A DNA stretch of 37,706 bases from Candidatus Omnitrophota bacterium (GCA_016212005.1 JACRHP010000088.1:1-37706), one strand, 5' to 3'; shown: positions 25,774 through 33,552, numbered from the stretch's first letter. Made by a program: numbers and translations. The notes: generated by a model not told the origin, from the letters alone.

Positions 25774-25814
25774 TGAAAAAACAAGAAAGGCCCGACAGAA
25801 ATTTCTATCGGGCC
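25774..25814 (-). terminator. Rho-independent terminator of csp
   Basis: A 13-bp stem with one G-U pair (GGCCCGATAGAAA/TTTCTGTCGGGCC, minus strand) occupies 25789-25814, followed by a T-rich tract with six T in a row. It lies 13 bases after the csp stop and before the exonuclease gene. Confidence 0.88.
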
Positions 25815-25827
25815 CGGTGATTATCAT

Positions 25828-26028
25828 TTATAATTTGACAACCTTGACCGCGTGGTTGCCTTTAGGGCCAGCTTCGATCTCAAACTCCACGTCCTGGCCT
25901 TCCTGAAGGGTCTTATACCCCTCCCCCTGGATGGCCGTGTGATGGACGAACACATCCGGGCCGTTTTCCGGAACGATAAATCCGTACCCCTTCTGATTGC
26001 TGAACCATTTTACTTTACCTCGTGCCAT
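25828..26028 (-). CDS. Cold shock protein (CspA family)
   Basis: A 66-residue single cold-shock domain that binds single-stranded RNA/DNA. RNP1 is KGYGFI and RNP2 is VFVHHTAI; the start [18 protein letters not shown] is canonical. It is a one-gene transcript with its own promoter, a GGAAGGAGGAGG ribosome binding site, a hairpin in the leader (GGGAC/GTCCC) and a strong terminator. Confidence 0.97.
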   Translation of the reverse strand: MARGKVKWFSNQKGYGFIVPENGPDVFVHHTAIQGEGYKTLQEGQDVEFEIEAGPKGNHAVKVVKL

Positions 26029-26067
26029 TACTTACCTCCTCCTTCCTGCGGGACTTCGCTGGTCCCA

Positions 26068-26096
26068 AGTATGGCGCAACTTCACCGTTTTGTCAA
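26068..26096 (-). promoter_or_regulatory. Promoter of csp
   Basis: Minus-strand TTGACA (26091-26096), 17-base spacer, CATACT (26068-26073). The roughly 35-base leader carries a short hairpin with arms GGGAC and GTCCC before the ribosome binding site. Confidence 0.75.
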
Positions 26097-26125
26097 TTTA
26101 AATGTACGCTGGTTCCAGAGGAGAA

Positions 26126-27481
26126 TCAGGTTTCGCCGCGCAGCAACTTGTCGCGGTCAAAACCCAGCAAAGCCGTTGTCCCGTTAGGGTCGCGCGTATA
26201 AGCACGGCAAAACGTGGCGATTTCCTTCATGCTCACCATATTGCGCTGGTCCAGCTGCTGCAGCAAAAATGTCCTCAAAAGGTGTTCCCGCATGACCTCG
26301 CGGGACGTCAACCCGGCCTGCTGGGCCAGACGGTCGCGGTAAACGGTGCTGGGGTTGACCTGTTTGAGCTTGCGGCTGTCGTAATCGTATTTATAGACCT
26401 GGGAAAGGAGGATCTTGACCTGTTCCATACCGCTAGTTTCGCTCACCTCATCGATGACGCGGAACATTTTGTCCTTGACGTGATAGCGTTTGAGCACGAT
26501 AAAAATATCGATAAGGTTGACCAGCATCTCGGGGATGTTCATCGGTTCATTTTGAAGGCGGATGATGGCTTCCCGCGAGGTCAAGGCGTGGATGGTCCCG
26601 ATGCAGTATTTGCCGATGTTGCAGGCGGTGATCATGTCGCGGGCCTCGATGCCTCTGACTTCGCCGACGATGATGCGTTCCGGGCGCATGCGCAGGGCGT
26701 TCTTGACCAGATCGGCCAAACTCAAGTCCTCATCGCTTTCCAGCCGCGAACAGCTTTCCTCCAGAAAAGTGTTCAACTCCAGGGTGTCCTCAATGACGAC
26801 CAGGCGGTCCGTTTCCGGGATAAACGAGAAAAGGGCGTTCAACAGGGTCGTCTTGCCGACGCCGGGACCCCCGGCAATGATCATATTCGCCGGACGGATC
26901 GACATGCCCTCGAGGTAAAGCCACAGCTGGGCGGCGACTTCGTGCGTGAGGCTCCCTTCGCGGACAAGGTCCAGGATACTTAACGGCGAGACCTTGGCCT
27001 TGGTGATCGTGATCTGCGGCCCGAACGGCGAAAGGATGATATTCACGCGGCCTTCAAGGTTGGGCAGCTCCAGGTTGGCGATCTTATCCAGTTTCTTTCG
27101 TCCGGCGAACAGGAGAATCTTGCGGATAAACAGGTCCAGCTCCCTAGGGGTCGTAAAGCTCTTGCCCGTTGACATGAACCCTTTCTGGCTGTGATGGATG
27201 TAAATGGGCTTGAGGCTGTTGATGACAAGGTCCTCAACGCAAAAATCGCACAGAAGGTCCGTAGCGATGCCGTAGGAAAGAAAATCGCGGATAAACTGGA
27301 CGCGGGTCTCCTCGTTCTGAAGGTCCTGCTTCAGCTCGCCGAACTCGCCGTTGGAAAGGACTCCGCCCAGGGCCTCCGCGACCATCTGCTCACGCTCTTT
27401 CTGTGGCTGCAGGAGGCTCATCTTCCCGTAGAGCGCCTCAATAAGACGAAACTCCAATTCCTGGCATTTTGCTGGGTCCAT
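26126..27481 (-). CDS. CpaF/VirB11-type secretion ATPase
   Basis: 451-residue hexameric ATPase of type II/IV secretion and Tad pili. Walker A is GGPGVGKTT (204-212), the Asp box is VVIEDTLEL (228-236), Walker B is RIIVGEVRG (269-277) and the His box is GTIHALT (H298). The N-terminal domain holds CVEDLVINSLKPIYIH, as in CpaF. The C-terminal 100 residues go beyond the ATPase core and are uncharacterised. No tadB/C, pilin or secretin gene is nearby, so it is an orphan here. It has its own promoter. Confidence 0.9.
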   Translation of the reverse strand: MDPAKCQELEFRLIEALYGKMSLLQPQKEREQMVAEALGGVLSNGEFGELKQDLQNEETRVQFIRDFLSYGIATDLLCDFCVEDLVINSLKPIYIHHSQKGFMSTGKSFTTPRELDLFIRKILLFAGRKKLDKIANLELPNLEGRVNIILSPFGPQITITKAKVSPLSILDLVREGSLTHEVAAQLWLYLEGMSIRPANMIIAGGPGVGKTTLLNALFSFIPETDRLVVIEDTLELNTFLEESCSRLESDEDLSLADLVKNALRMRPERIIVGEVRGIEARDMITACNIGKYCIGTIHALTSREAIIRLQNEPMNIPEMLVNLIDIFIVLKRYHVKDKMFRVIDEVSETSGMEQVKILLSQVYKYDYDSRKLKQVNPSTVYRDRLAQQAGLTSREVMREHLLRTFLLQQLDQRNMVSMKEIATFCRAYTRDPNGTTALLGFDRDKLLRGET

Positions 27482-27513
27482 TTTAATCCCCGGTTAAGAG
27501 TGAAACCATTTCT

Positions 27514-27541
27514 ATTATAAAACCAAAAAACTCCGGAGCAA
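27514..27541 (-). promoter_or_regulatory. Predicted promoter of the secretion ATPase gene
   Basis: Minus-strand TTGCTC (27536-27541), 16-base spacer, TATAAT (27514-27519). A leader of about 26 bases contains GGGGA as ribosome binding site. Confidence 0.6.
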
Positions 27542-27543
27542 GA

Positions 27544-30138
27544 TTATTTCGCACTCTTCTTCGGTCTGGCCGTCACGATGGCGGCATGGTTCAGATCAAG
27601 ATATTGCCTGGCCAGCCGCTGGACATCCTGTGCCTCTACGCGGTCGATGGCCGGCGCATAATCGTGATAATGCCGGTATCCCAGGCCGTAAAGTTCATCC
27701 AGCCCGCTGACAAAACTCAAAGCTGAATTTGTCTCCAGCCCGGCGCGAAAATTCCCCTTCAGATAAGTTTTGATGTCGTTTAATTCATCCTGCGATACAG
27801 ACTGGTCCTGCAGCTTGCGGATTTCCCGCTGGATCATCTGCTTGACCTGTTCGACTTTTTCATCAGTTGTCTGGACATAGAAATAAATCCATCCGGCGTC
27901 CAGAGCCGGAACCAGGTCACCGCCCAAGGTGTAGGCCTGCCCCAGCTCTTCCCGGATGCTGTTAAAGAGCCTGCCGCTAAACGACGACCCTAAAAGCGCG
28001 GCCACAACGTCCAGGCCGTAACGGTCAGGGTTTTTAAGGTCGACGCCGTGGAACCCGAACATGACCATGGCCTGTTCCTTGTCCAGGGACATTTCCTTCA
28101 CCCGCGGGACCGCCGGCGGATCTTCATGCGCGGAATTTAATTTTATCTCTTTCCCCGGCAAAGCGCCAAATTTTTTTTCCAAAAGCGTCCGCAGGACGTC
28201 GGCAGATATGTCGCCAAAAACCGAAAGGACCATGTTCGCGGGGGCCGCGAACTTTCGGTAAAAATCGACGATGTCTTTGCGCGTGATCTTTTCGATCGTC
28301 TGCGCGCTACCGAGTTCGTCCCTCCGCAAAGGATGCGTTAAAAACAGAGTTTCCCGCAAGGCCAGCGCCGTCGTCTGAAAAATACTGTCCTCACGCCGGC
28401 GCAGGGCGGCCTTCATATCCTCTTTCTCCCGGAGGATCTCTTCCTCGGAAAACGCGGGATCCTTGACCATCTCTTCCAGCAACGCCAGTGCCCGCGGCGC
28501 GTCTTCGGATAAACATTCCACATTAAGGCCGAGACTATTTTTGCCGGAAAATGTGCCAAACGCCATCCCCAGCGATTCAACTTCAGCGGCGATCTGCGCG
28601 GCACTGCGCGCTTTCGTCCCCTTCGTCCAGAGGTCGGCGGTCATGCGCGAAATCCCGTTAAGCTCGAGAAGTTCCTGGCGCGTACCCCCTTGCAGCGACA
28701 GCCGGATTGAAACAATCGGCAGTGTATGGTCTTCCCTCAACAAAACAACCAGACCGTTGGCAAGAACATATCGCTGGATTTCCTCTGTTACGACCGGTTC
28801 CGATATTTCTTCTTCTTTCTGATCTGTCAACGGCCTCAAAAGAACAAGAGTCAGCGACGGCTCGGTCAGATATTGGTTGGCTACACGCTGGATGTCCTGT
28901 GCGCTGACCTTTTTAACCGCTGCAACGTATTTCAGAGAGAACTGGTCGTCGCCGGTAAACGCCTCGTCCACGGCCTGCGCGTAGGCCAGGGAAGACGCCT
29001 TCTGATGGCTGAAGAGATACCCGCTCAAGACCTGCCGTTTGGCTTTCTCCAGTTCCTCTTTATTAACGCCCCGCTGCTGCAACAGACGGATTTCGTCCCA
29101 GACGGCCTCGGTGGCGGGCTCGACGTTCTTGTCTTCCAAAAGCGCCGTGACCCCGAAATACCCGCGGTCCACCGGCGTATAATTGTAAGCCGAGATATCA
29201 TGCACCAGGCTTTTCTTTTTATAAACCTGAAGATAGAGCGGAGAACTTTCTCCCTGGCCGAGGATCATGGCCAGGACATCCAGGGCGTACAAATCCTTGT
29301 CCAGGAGACTCACGCTGCTGAAAGCCATCAAAAGCCGCGTCAGGTCCGTCGGATAACGCTCTTGGTAGCGCCGGCCGCTTATCTGTGGCGGTTCCGGGGG
29401 GACGTTGCGCGCTACCTCCCTCTGGCGCGGGAAGCCGGACCAGGATTGTCTGATTTTCGGCAATATTTCCCGCGTCTGGACCGCCCCGGCGACCGACAAA
29501 ATGATGTTATTAGGAACATACTGACTGCGGTAATAACTCCAGATATCGTCCCTGGTCAGATGCAGAAAGGTTTCCTTATAGCCAATGATCGGATAGCGGT
29601 AGGCATGCGCGATGTAAATATTCTGGTCCGCGATCTCGCCGAGCCTACGGTCGGGATTATCGTTGTCCATGCGCATCTCTCCCAGGACAACCTGGCGTTC
29701 GCGTTCGACTTCTTCGGGGCTGATCGTGGAGTTCATCAGCATGTCCGTGAGGACATCCAGCGCCATATCAAATGCCTCGGGAGGGACTTCAATCGTATAG
29801 ATCGTGTAATCTTTCCCCGTTGAGGCGTTGACGCTCCCGCCCACTGCTTGGATCTGCGCGGCGATCTGGCCGACACCCCGTTTTTGCGTCCCTTTAAACA
29901 TCATGTGCTCCAGAAAATGGGAAACGCCGCTGCCGAGATATTCGCCCTCGGTCGCCGACCCTGTTTTGACCAGCGCGTACAGACAGACGACCGGACTCGC
30001 CGGCATCTCGCGCGTGAGGACGGTCAGACCGTTATCCAGGATGATTTTGGAAGAGACCTCTTCAGCCGCAGGGGACGGGGTTTGCTGGAAAAAAAGACAG
30101 GTAACGGCAATAAAAAAGAAGGTGACGGTTCTACGCAT
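27544..30138 (-). CDS. Double M16 (pitrilysin-type) zinc peptidase, exported
   Basis: 864 residues: a signal peptide (about 1-25) and two consecutive M16 units. The first unit has the inverted zinc site HFLEH (74-78) with the downstream acidic ligand in EVERERQVVLGEM, so it should be catalytic. The second (from about 465) has no HxxEH and is the inactive clam-shell half. I chose the ATG at 30138 because the signal peptide starts there. An ATG at 30177 overlaps the previous stop (ATGA) but would add 13 residues encoded by a GC-rich hairpin (CGGCCGG-GAAA-CCGGCCG). Probably periplasmic processing of peptides. Confidence 0.93.
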   Translation of the reverse strand: MRRTVTFFFIAVTCLFFQQTPSPAAEEVSSKIILDNGLTVLTREMPASPVVCLYALVKTGSATEGEYLGSGVSHFLEHMMFKGTQKRGVGQIAAQIQAVGGSVNASTGKDYTIYTIEVPPEAFDMALDVLTDMLMNSTISPEEVERERQVVLGEMRMDNDNPDRRLGEIADQNIYIAHAYRYPIIGYKETFLHLTRDDIWSYYRSQYVPNNIILSVAGAVQTREILPKIRQSWSGFPRQREVARNVPPEPPQISGRRYQERYPTDLTRLLMAFSSVSLLDKDLYALDVLAMILGQGESSPLYLQVYKKKSLVHDISAYNYTPVDRGYFGVTALLEDKNVEPATEAVWDEIRLLQQRGVNKEELEKAKRQVLSGYLFSHQKASSLAYAQAVDEAFTGDDQFSLKYVAAVKKVSAQDIQRVANQYLTEPSLTLVLLRPLTDQKEEEISEPVVTEEIQRYVLANGLVVLLREDHTLPIVSIRLSLQGGTRQELLELNGISRMTADLWTKGTKARSAAQIAAEVESLGMAFGTFSGKNSLGLNVECLSEDAPRALALLEEMVKDPAFSEEEILREKEDMKAALRRREDSIFQTTALALRETLFLTHPLRRDELGSAQTIEKITRKDIVDFYRKFAAPANMVLSVFGDISADVLRTLLEKKFGALPGKEIKLNSAHEDPPAVPRVKEMSLDKEQAMVMFGFHGVDLKNPDRYGLDVVAALLGSSFSGRLFNSIREELGQAYTLGGDLVPALDAGWIYFYVQTTDEKVEQVKQMIQREIRKLQDQSVSQDELNDIKTYLKGNFRAGLETNSALSFVSGLDELYGLGYRHYHDYAPAIDRVEAQDVQRLARQYLDLNHAAIVTARPKKSAK

Positions 30139-30173
30139 GGGTTGACCCAAACGGCCGGTTTCCCGGCCGGTAA

Positions 30174-30728
30174 TCATTCCTTTGATCTCTTGTGGTACTC
30201 TTCCAGCAGCCGGCGGATGTCCTGGTCGAGGTTGCGGGCGATCTGCGTGCACATGAAAATGATCAACGAGAACTGCCAGCAATCCTCGGGCCCCACGACA
30301 AGGCCCGTGTCCACGTTTTCCTCCCGCTGCAAGAGGTCCTGGTAATGCTTGATGGCGGAGGAAAGTTTACCCTCGTAAATATCCAGCGTGCTGGTCTTGT
30401 TGTCGTAACGCAAGGACGGGATCGTCACCCCGCGCACGATCAAAAAATTGACCAGGGAATTCTGGTTTAATCCGCCTCCGACACTGGCATCAGAGGCATC
30501 ATCGAATTCAAACCCCTTGAATTGAGGATTATTGGGAGGGATGATCAAAGACGGTTTCTCCACGCGTACTTCCCCTTTTCGCACCACCGTATCGCCGTAA
30601 TTGACCGACGACTCCGAAAGCAGGATATACGGCACCCGGGTGGCACCCAGGGTCAGCAGGGCCTGGACCCTCGCGCGGATGATCCCGGTTTCACGCAACG
30701 CCTTTTCCCAGTTTTTTTCAATATCCAT
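30174..30728 (-). CDS. Hypothetical protein, function unknown
   Basis: 184 residues, soluble. The N-terminal helix (DIEKNWEKALRETGIIRARV) is followed by a beta-rich middle (TRVPYILLSESSVNYGDTVV, SLIIPPNNPQFKGFEF) and a helical C-terminus. It resembles no family I can name. The stop overlaps a possible M16 start (ATGA), so the two genes are probably expressed together. There is no clear ribosome binding site at the ATG. Confidence 0.7.
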   Translation of the reverse strand: MDIEKNWEKALRETGIIRARVQALLTLGATRVPYILLSESSVNYGDTVVRKGEVRVEKPSLIIPPNNPQFKGFEFDDASDASVGGGLNQNSLVNFLIVRGVTIPSLRYDNKTSTLDIYEGKLSSAIKHYQDLLQREENVDTGLVVGPEDCWQFSLIIFMCTQIARNLDQDIRRLLEEYHKRSKE

Positions 30729-30729
30729 T

Positions 30730-30800
30730 CTACTTCGCCAAATTGCTTTCGCGTTTGGCTTCGTAGAACAAGTTCCCCACGTCAGGTTGCTGGTATATTC
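30730..30800 (+). repeat. Inverted-repeat arm downstream of the GIY-YIG gene
   Basis: Read on the plus strand this stretch (CTACTTCGCCAAATTGCTTT onward) matches the minus strand of 31120-31050 at roughly 70% of positions, including CTTTCG, TTGGGCTTCG-like and AGAACA blocks and a TGGTAT near the end. The two arms flank the GIY-YIG gene and each can fold into its own hairpin. Confidence 0.55.
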
Positions 30801-30814
30801 TACAAAGCATTTTA

Positions 30815-31060
30815 TTAAATCAATCTCTTCCTTAAGAATGCATATCCGGATCCAAACTTTAAATATTTCTCAAATGCAATAGCACGATCTCTGTTTCTAA
30901 AAAAAATATAAGTTTCTACTTCCCAAGGAGCATATCTCTTGGAATAACCCGGGTTGTCTTCCTTATTATGATTTTGGAGTCGCCTTTCTAAATCCTCGGT
31001 TAACCCCACATAATACTGATCACTTTTCTTTAAACTCTTCAGAATATAAACGATATACAT
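30815..31060 (-). CDS. GIY-YIG nuclease-domain protein
   Basis: 81 residues forming a stand-alone GIY-YIG domain of the YhbQ/UPF0213 type. The motif is YIVYIL ... YYVGLT, then ERRLQNHN with the catalytic Arg, and the conserved Glu in AIAFEKYLKFGSG. Such proteins are single-domain nucleases of uncertain biological role. The ATG at 31060 begins the domain; the longer frame would run into tRNA-Ser(GGA). It lies about 60 bases after that tRNA in the same direction, is AT-rich, and is bounded by inverted repeats, all consistent with a mobile single gene. Confidence 0.88.
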   Translation of the reverse strand: MYIVYILKSLKKSDQYYVGLTEDLERRLQNHNKEDNPGYSKRYAPWEVETYIFFRNRDRAIAFEKYLKFGSGYAFLRKRLI

Positions 31061-31120
31061 ACCACAAACCCCGTGGACCTGTTCTTCGAAGCCCAACACG
31101 AAAGTTGTTGGGCGAAGAAG
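31050..31120 (-). repeat. Inverted-repeat arm between tRNA-Ser(GGA) and the GIY-YIG gene
   Basis: The partner of 30730-30800. On the minus strand it contains CCCAACA/TGTTGGG with flanking TTCTTCG/CGAAGAA, an extended hairpin directly after the tRNA 3' end, and then the GIY-YIG start codon. Confidence 0.55.
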
Positions 31121-31122
31121 AA

Positions 31123-31211
31123 CGGAGAGGGAGAGATTCGAACTCTCGAGACACATTACTGCGTCCACACGCTTTCCAAGCGTGCTCTTTCAACCGCTCA
31201 GACACCTCTCC
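31123..31211 (-). tRNA. tRNA-Ser(GGA)
   Basis: Class II cloverleaf with a long variable arm: acceptor GGAGAGG/CCTCTCC, anticodon stem CACGC/GCGTG, loop TTGGAAA with anticodon GGA (reads UCC/UCU), T loop TTCGAAT, discriminator G. CCA is not encoded. A tRNA hairpin-type sequence and then a GIY-YIG gene follow. Confidence 0.96.
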
Positions 31212-31246
31212 GAGATCTTACCTTTATTCTAGAAAAAGATCGAGGA

Positions 31247-31268
31247 CTTCTGGCCGTTAGGCCAGAAG
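31247..31268. repeat. Perfect 9-bp hairpin upstream of tRNA-Ser(GGA)
   Basis: CTTCTGGCC and GGCCAGAAG are exact complements around GTTA, about 35 bases before the tRNA 5' end. The segment between it and the tRNA (CTTACCTTTA, AGAAAAAG, GAGGACTTC blocks) recurs upstream of tRNA-Ser(CGA) at 31519-31562. Confidence 0.7.
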
Positions 31269-31313
31269 TAACTCTCTAAGGTTTATCAGAATACCACAAA
31301 CAACTTATTTTCG

Positions 31314-31369
31314 GAAAGAAATAAACGAGATCCCGAAAAGAATCCTTTTCGGGATCCTTATTTCTTTTC
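31314..31369 (-). terminator. Long hairpin, probable terminator of tRNA-Ser(CGA)
   Basis: An inner 12-bp perfect stem GATCCCGAAAAG/CTTTTCGGGATC (31329-31356) extends by an outer A/T stem GAAAGAAATAA/TTATTTCTTTTC. The minus-strand 3' arm is T-rich. It separates the two serine tRNA genes. Confidence 0.55.
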
Positions 31370-31375
31370 TAAATT

Positions 31376-31412
31376 GCGAAAATCTCTTCCCTTTGGGTTA
31401 AGAGATTTTCGC
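31376..31412 (-). other. Perfect 13-bp hairpin between the serine tRNAs
   Basis: GCGAAAATCTCTT and AAGAGATTTTCGC are exact complements with an 11-base loop, 16 bases after the tRNA-Ser(CGA) 3' end. It may be a processing or termination signal. Confidence 0.6.
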
Positions 31413-31427
31413 TTAATGAAGAAATTA

Positions 31428-31514
31428 CGGAGACGAGAGGATTCGAACCCCTGACCCGCTTGCGCGGGCAACGGTTTTCGAGACCGCCGCATTCAACCAC
31501 TCTGCCACGTCTCC
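31428..31514 (-). tRNA. tRNA-Ser(CGA)
   Basis: Class II cloverleaf: acceptor GGAGACG/CGTCTCC, anticodon stem GCGGT/ACCGT, loop CTCGAAA with anticodon CGA (reads UCG), variable arm CCCGC/GCGGG, T loop TTCGAAT, discriminator G. CCA is not encoded. Confidence 0.96.
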
Positions 31515-31609
31515 AAAAGCTTACCTTTAATTTTTATTTCCAGAAAAAGTTTGAGGACTTCGAGCCGAAGATGGGAACAAAAGATTCATACCCGGAGGAC
31601 AAATGAAGA

Positions 31610-33094
31610 TCAAGCGGCGTTTTTCTTTTCCAGTTCGCTCAAAGCCTCGGCAAATACTTCGACGATGTCCTGGTCGAGCTTGCCTCCCATTTTCCGCAGT
31701 TCAGCGCAGGCCTGGGCCACGGTCATCCGGCTCCGGTAAGGACGGTCGGAGGTCAGGGCGTCATAAATATCCGAGATCGTCGTGATCCGTACCAGCGGCG
31801 AGATCTGGTCCGCCTTAAGCCCGTCGGGATACCCGCTGCCGTCAAGCTTCTCATGGTGATGGCGGACGATATCGCACAGATTGCTCAACGAACGGATCGG
31901 CTTGATGATACTCTCCCCGATCTCGGGGTGTTTTTTCATAAGCTCCCAGTCCTGCTCGGTCAAGGGCCCCTTCTTTTGCAAAACCTCATCGGGGATACCG
32001 ATCTTGCCCAGGTCATGAAGACGCGCGGCATCCCGCAGCGTCTGGATGTCGCCGGCATCGAGCCCGAGTTTGCGGGCGATCAGGACACAGGTGTCCGCCA
32101 CCCGGTCCAGGTGCCCGCGGGAATATTTGTCCTTGGCATCCACAGCAAGGGCGAGCGCCGAGATGGTCTCGAAATACGTCTTTTCCATGTCCGTGTTGAG
32201 CCTGGCGTTCTCGATAGACACGGCCGTCTGCGAGGCCACGTTGGCCAGAAGGTTCAAGTCGTCCTCTTCGAACTTTTCCGCCACTTTCCTGCCTCCGACA
32301 ATGATCATCCCCAGGGCCTTCTCTTTGATGACCAGCGGCGCGCAGATCAAAGGCGCGGAAGACAAACAGCTCAAGGCTTTCGCCCGGGTGAATTCATCGG
32401 GCAACTCGGCAAAGACAATCGGTTTTTTTGATTTGAGGATGGACTGCAATACCGTTTTTTCTCTCATGTCAATGGACCTGTGCCGGCCGGCCCCTTCCTC
32501 AACGCCATAGACGGCCTTGATGTTCAGGGCGTTATTCTCCCGATCCCAAACCAGCAACATCCCGACATTCCCGGCCAGGCCGTCGGTGACGGTCTCGAGG
32601 ATCAGCTCGAGAAACGTGTCGATGTTCTGTATGTTGGAAATACCCTGCCCGACCTTCGCCATGACGGCGTGCAGCGTGCGGCGGGCCAGTTCCAGGCTGC
32701 GGATATTCTCCTGCAGCCGTTCGTTGATGGCCGAGAAAGACTGCGCCAGGATGGAAATTTCATTCTGTTCCGAGGTCAAGCTGCGTATCTTCTCCGGGCT
32801 CAAGATGTTTTCCAGCGCCCTGCGGCTGGCCTCGGTTACCTTGACAAGGTCGTTTAAAACCTGCTTCATGGAGGCATACCCGACAATGACCCCCATAACG
32901 ATGAAGATCAAGGTAAGGTTAAACTCACTGGTGGTCAGCTGGATCTGGCCATAATCCTGTATCTGCGTGTAAAAATAATAAAGGACGACCGTCGGGATGA
33001 CCGACATCAGCAGGAACAGGATCGTGAATTTTCTCACGATGGAGGTCTGCTGGATGGAACCGGAAATCCTGGATTTGCTGGAACGGGGTTTCAT
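31610..33094 (-). CDS. Membrane-bound HD-GYP domain protein with GAF domain
   Basis: 494 residues. Two membrane segments (about 22-45 and 60-78), a HAMP-like linker and coiled coil (about 85-140), a GAF sensor domain (about 150-300; VGMLLVWDRENNALNIKAVY) and a C-terminal HD-GYP domain. HD metal ligands are in RLHDLGKIGIPDEVL, and HHHEKLDGSGYPDGL holds the GYP motif. HD-GYP enzymes usually degrade cyclic di-GMP, so it is a probable signal-dependent phosphodiesterase controlling surface behaviour. All metal-binding residues appear intact. It lies between serine tRNA genes. Confidence 0.93.
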   Translation of the reverse strand: MKPRSSKSRISGSIQQTSIVRKFTILFLLMSVIPTVVLYYFYTQIQDYGQIQLTTSEFNLTLIFIVMGVIVGYASMKQVLNDLVKVTEASRRALENILSPEKIRSLTSEQNEISILAQSFSAINERLQENIRSLELARRTLHAVMAKVGQGISNIQNIDTFLELILETVTDGLAGNVGMLLVWDRENNALNIKAVYGVEEGAGRHRSIDMREKTVLQSILKSKKPIVFAELPDEFTRAKALSCLSSAPLICAPLVIKEKALGMIIVGGRKVAEKFEEDDLNLLANVASQTAVSIENARLNTDMEKTYFETISALALAVDAKDKYSRGHLDRVADTCVLIARKLGLDAGDIQTLRDAARLHDLGKIGIPDEVLQKKGPLTEQDWELMKKHPEIGESIIKPIRSLSNLCDIVRHHHEKLDGSGYPDGLKADQISPLVRITTISDIYDALTSDRPYRSRMTVAQACAELRKMGGKLDQDIVEVFAEALSELEKKNAA

Positions 33095-33185
33095 GGCGTC
33101 TGTCTCAATTAAAGGATACCATATAAATAGATATTTTAACTAATATTCACAGGGGTGCCAATAAAATTTCAATAATATCTACGGA

Positions 33186-33382
33186 GGCGGAAGGATTCCT
33201 CCGCCTTTCCTCAAAACATTGCAGGCGGAGTCCCGTCTTCCTTCCAGATTATTTGGAAAAGACGGGAGAACCCAAAGAATACACGAAGAGGTAGAGATTC
33301 CCCCACCCTTTCTAAATACTTTGTAGGCGGGGTCCCGCTTTCAAGGATACTTTATCCAGATAAGCGGGAGAACTCTTCCTCG
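33186..33382. repeat. Series of related hairpins between the HD-GYP gene and tRNA-Ser(TGA)
   Basis: This stretch holds no gene. It contains GGCGGA/TCCGCC (33186-33204), then a unit with CCCGTCTT/AAGACGGG (about 33231-33267) and a unit with TCCCGCTT/AAGCGGGA (about 33333-33369). The last two units are preceded by AGGCGGRGTCCCG and followed by GGAGAAC, so they are diverged direct copies of one hairpin element. They lie downstream of the tRNA and may act in its termination. Confidence 0.5.
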
Positions 33383-33387
33383 TTAAA

Positions 33388-33475
33388 TGGCGGAGAGGCT
33401 GGGATTCGAACCCAAGAGGCCTTTCGACCTGCGTGTTTTCAAGACACGTCCATTCAACCGCTCTGGCACCTCTCC
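33388..33475 (-). tRNA. tRNA-Ser(TGA), CCA encoded
   Basis: Class II cloverleaf: acceptor GGAGAGG/CCTCTCC, anticodon stem CGTGT/ACACG, loop CTTGAAA with anticodon TGA (reads UCA and others), variable arm, T loop TTCGAAT, discriminator G followed by an encoded CCA. The other three tRNAs in the window lack encoded CCA. Confidence 0.96.
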
Positions 33476-33502
33476 AAAAAATTTTCGCAGAAAATTTTTT
33501 GG
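33474..33502. repeat. Perfect 13-bp inverted repeat touching the 5' end of tRNA-Ser(TGA)
   Basis: CCAAAAAATTTTC and GAAAATTTTTTGG are exact complements around a 3-base centre. The last two bases of one arm are the first two bases of the tRNA. A further small hairpin (ACCCAT/ATGGGT) lies about 10 bases beyond. It may mark a 5' processing site. Confidence 0.65.
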
Positions 33503-33552
33503 ACCTCGAACCCATTTTATGGGTGAGAGGTGACTTCCCCAACTTAAGTTCA

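Noticed and set aside
31061-31168. N-terminal extension of the GIY-YIG protein
   Set aside because: These codons run through the spacer hairpin and into tRNA-Ser(GGA); the GIY-YIG domain begins exactly at the ATG at 31060.
33186-33390. CRISPR-like array
   Set aside because: There are only two diverged hairpin units with unequal spacing and no spacers; no cas genes are present in the window.
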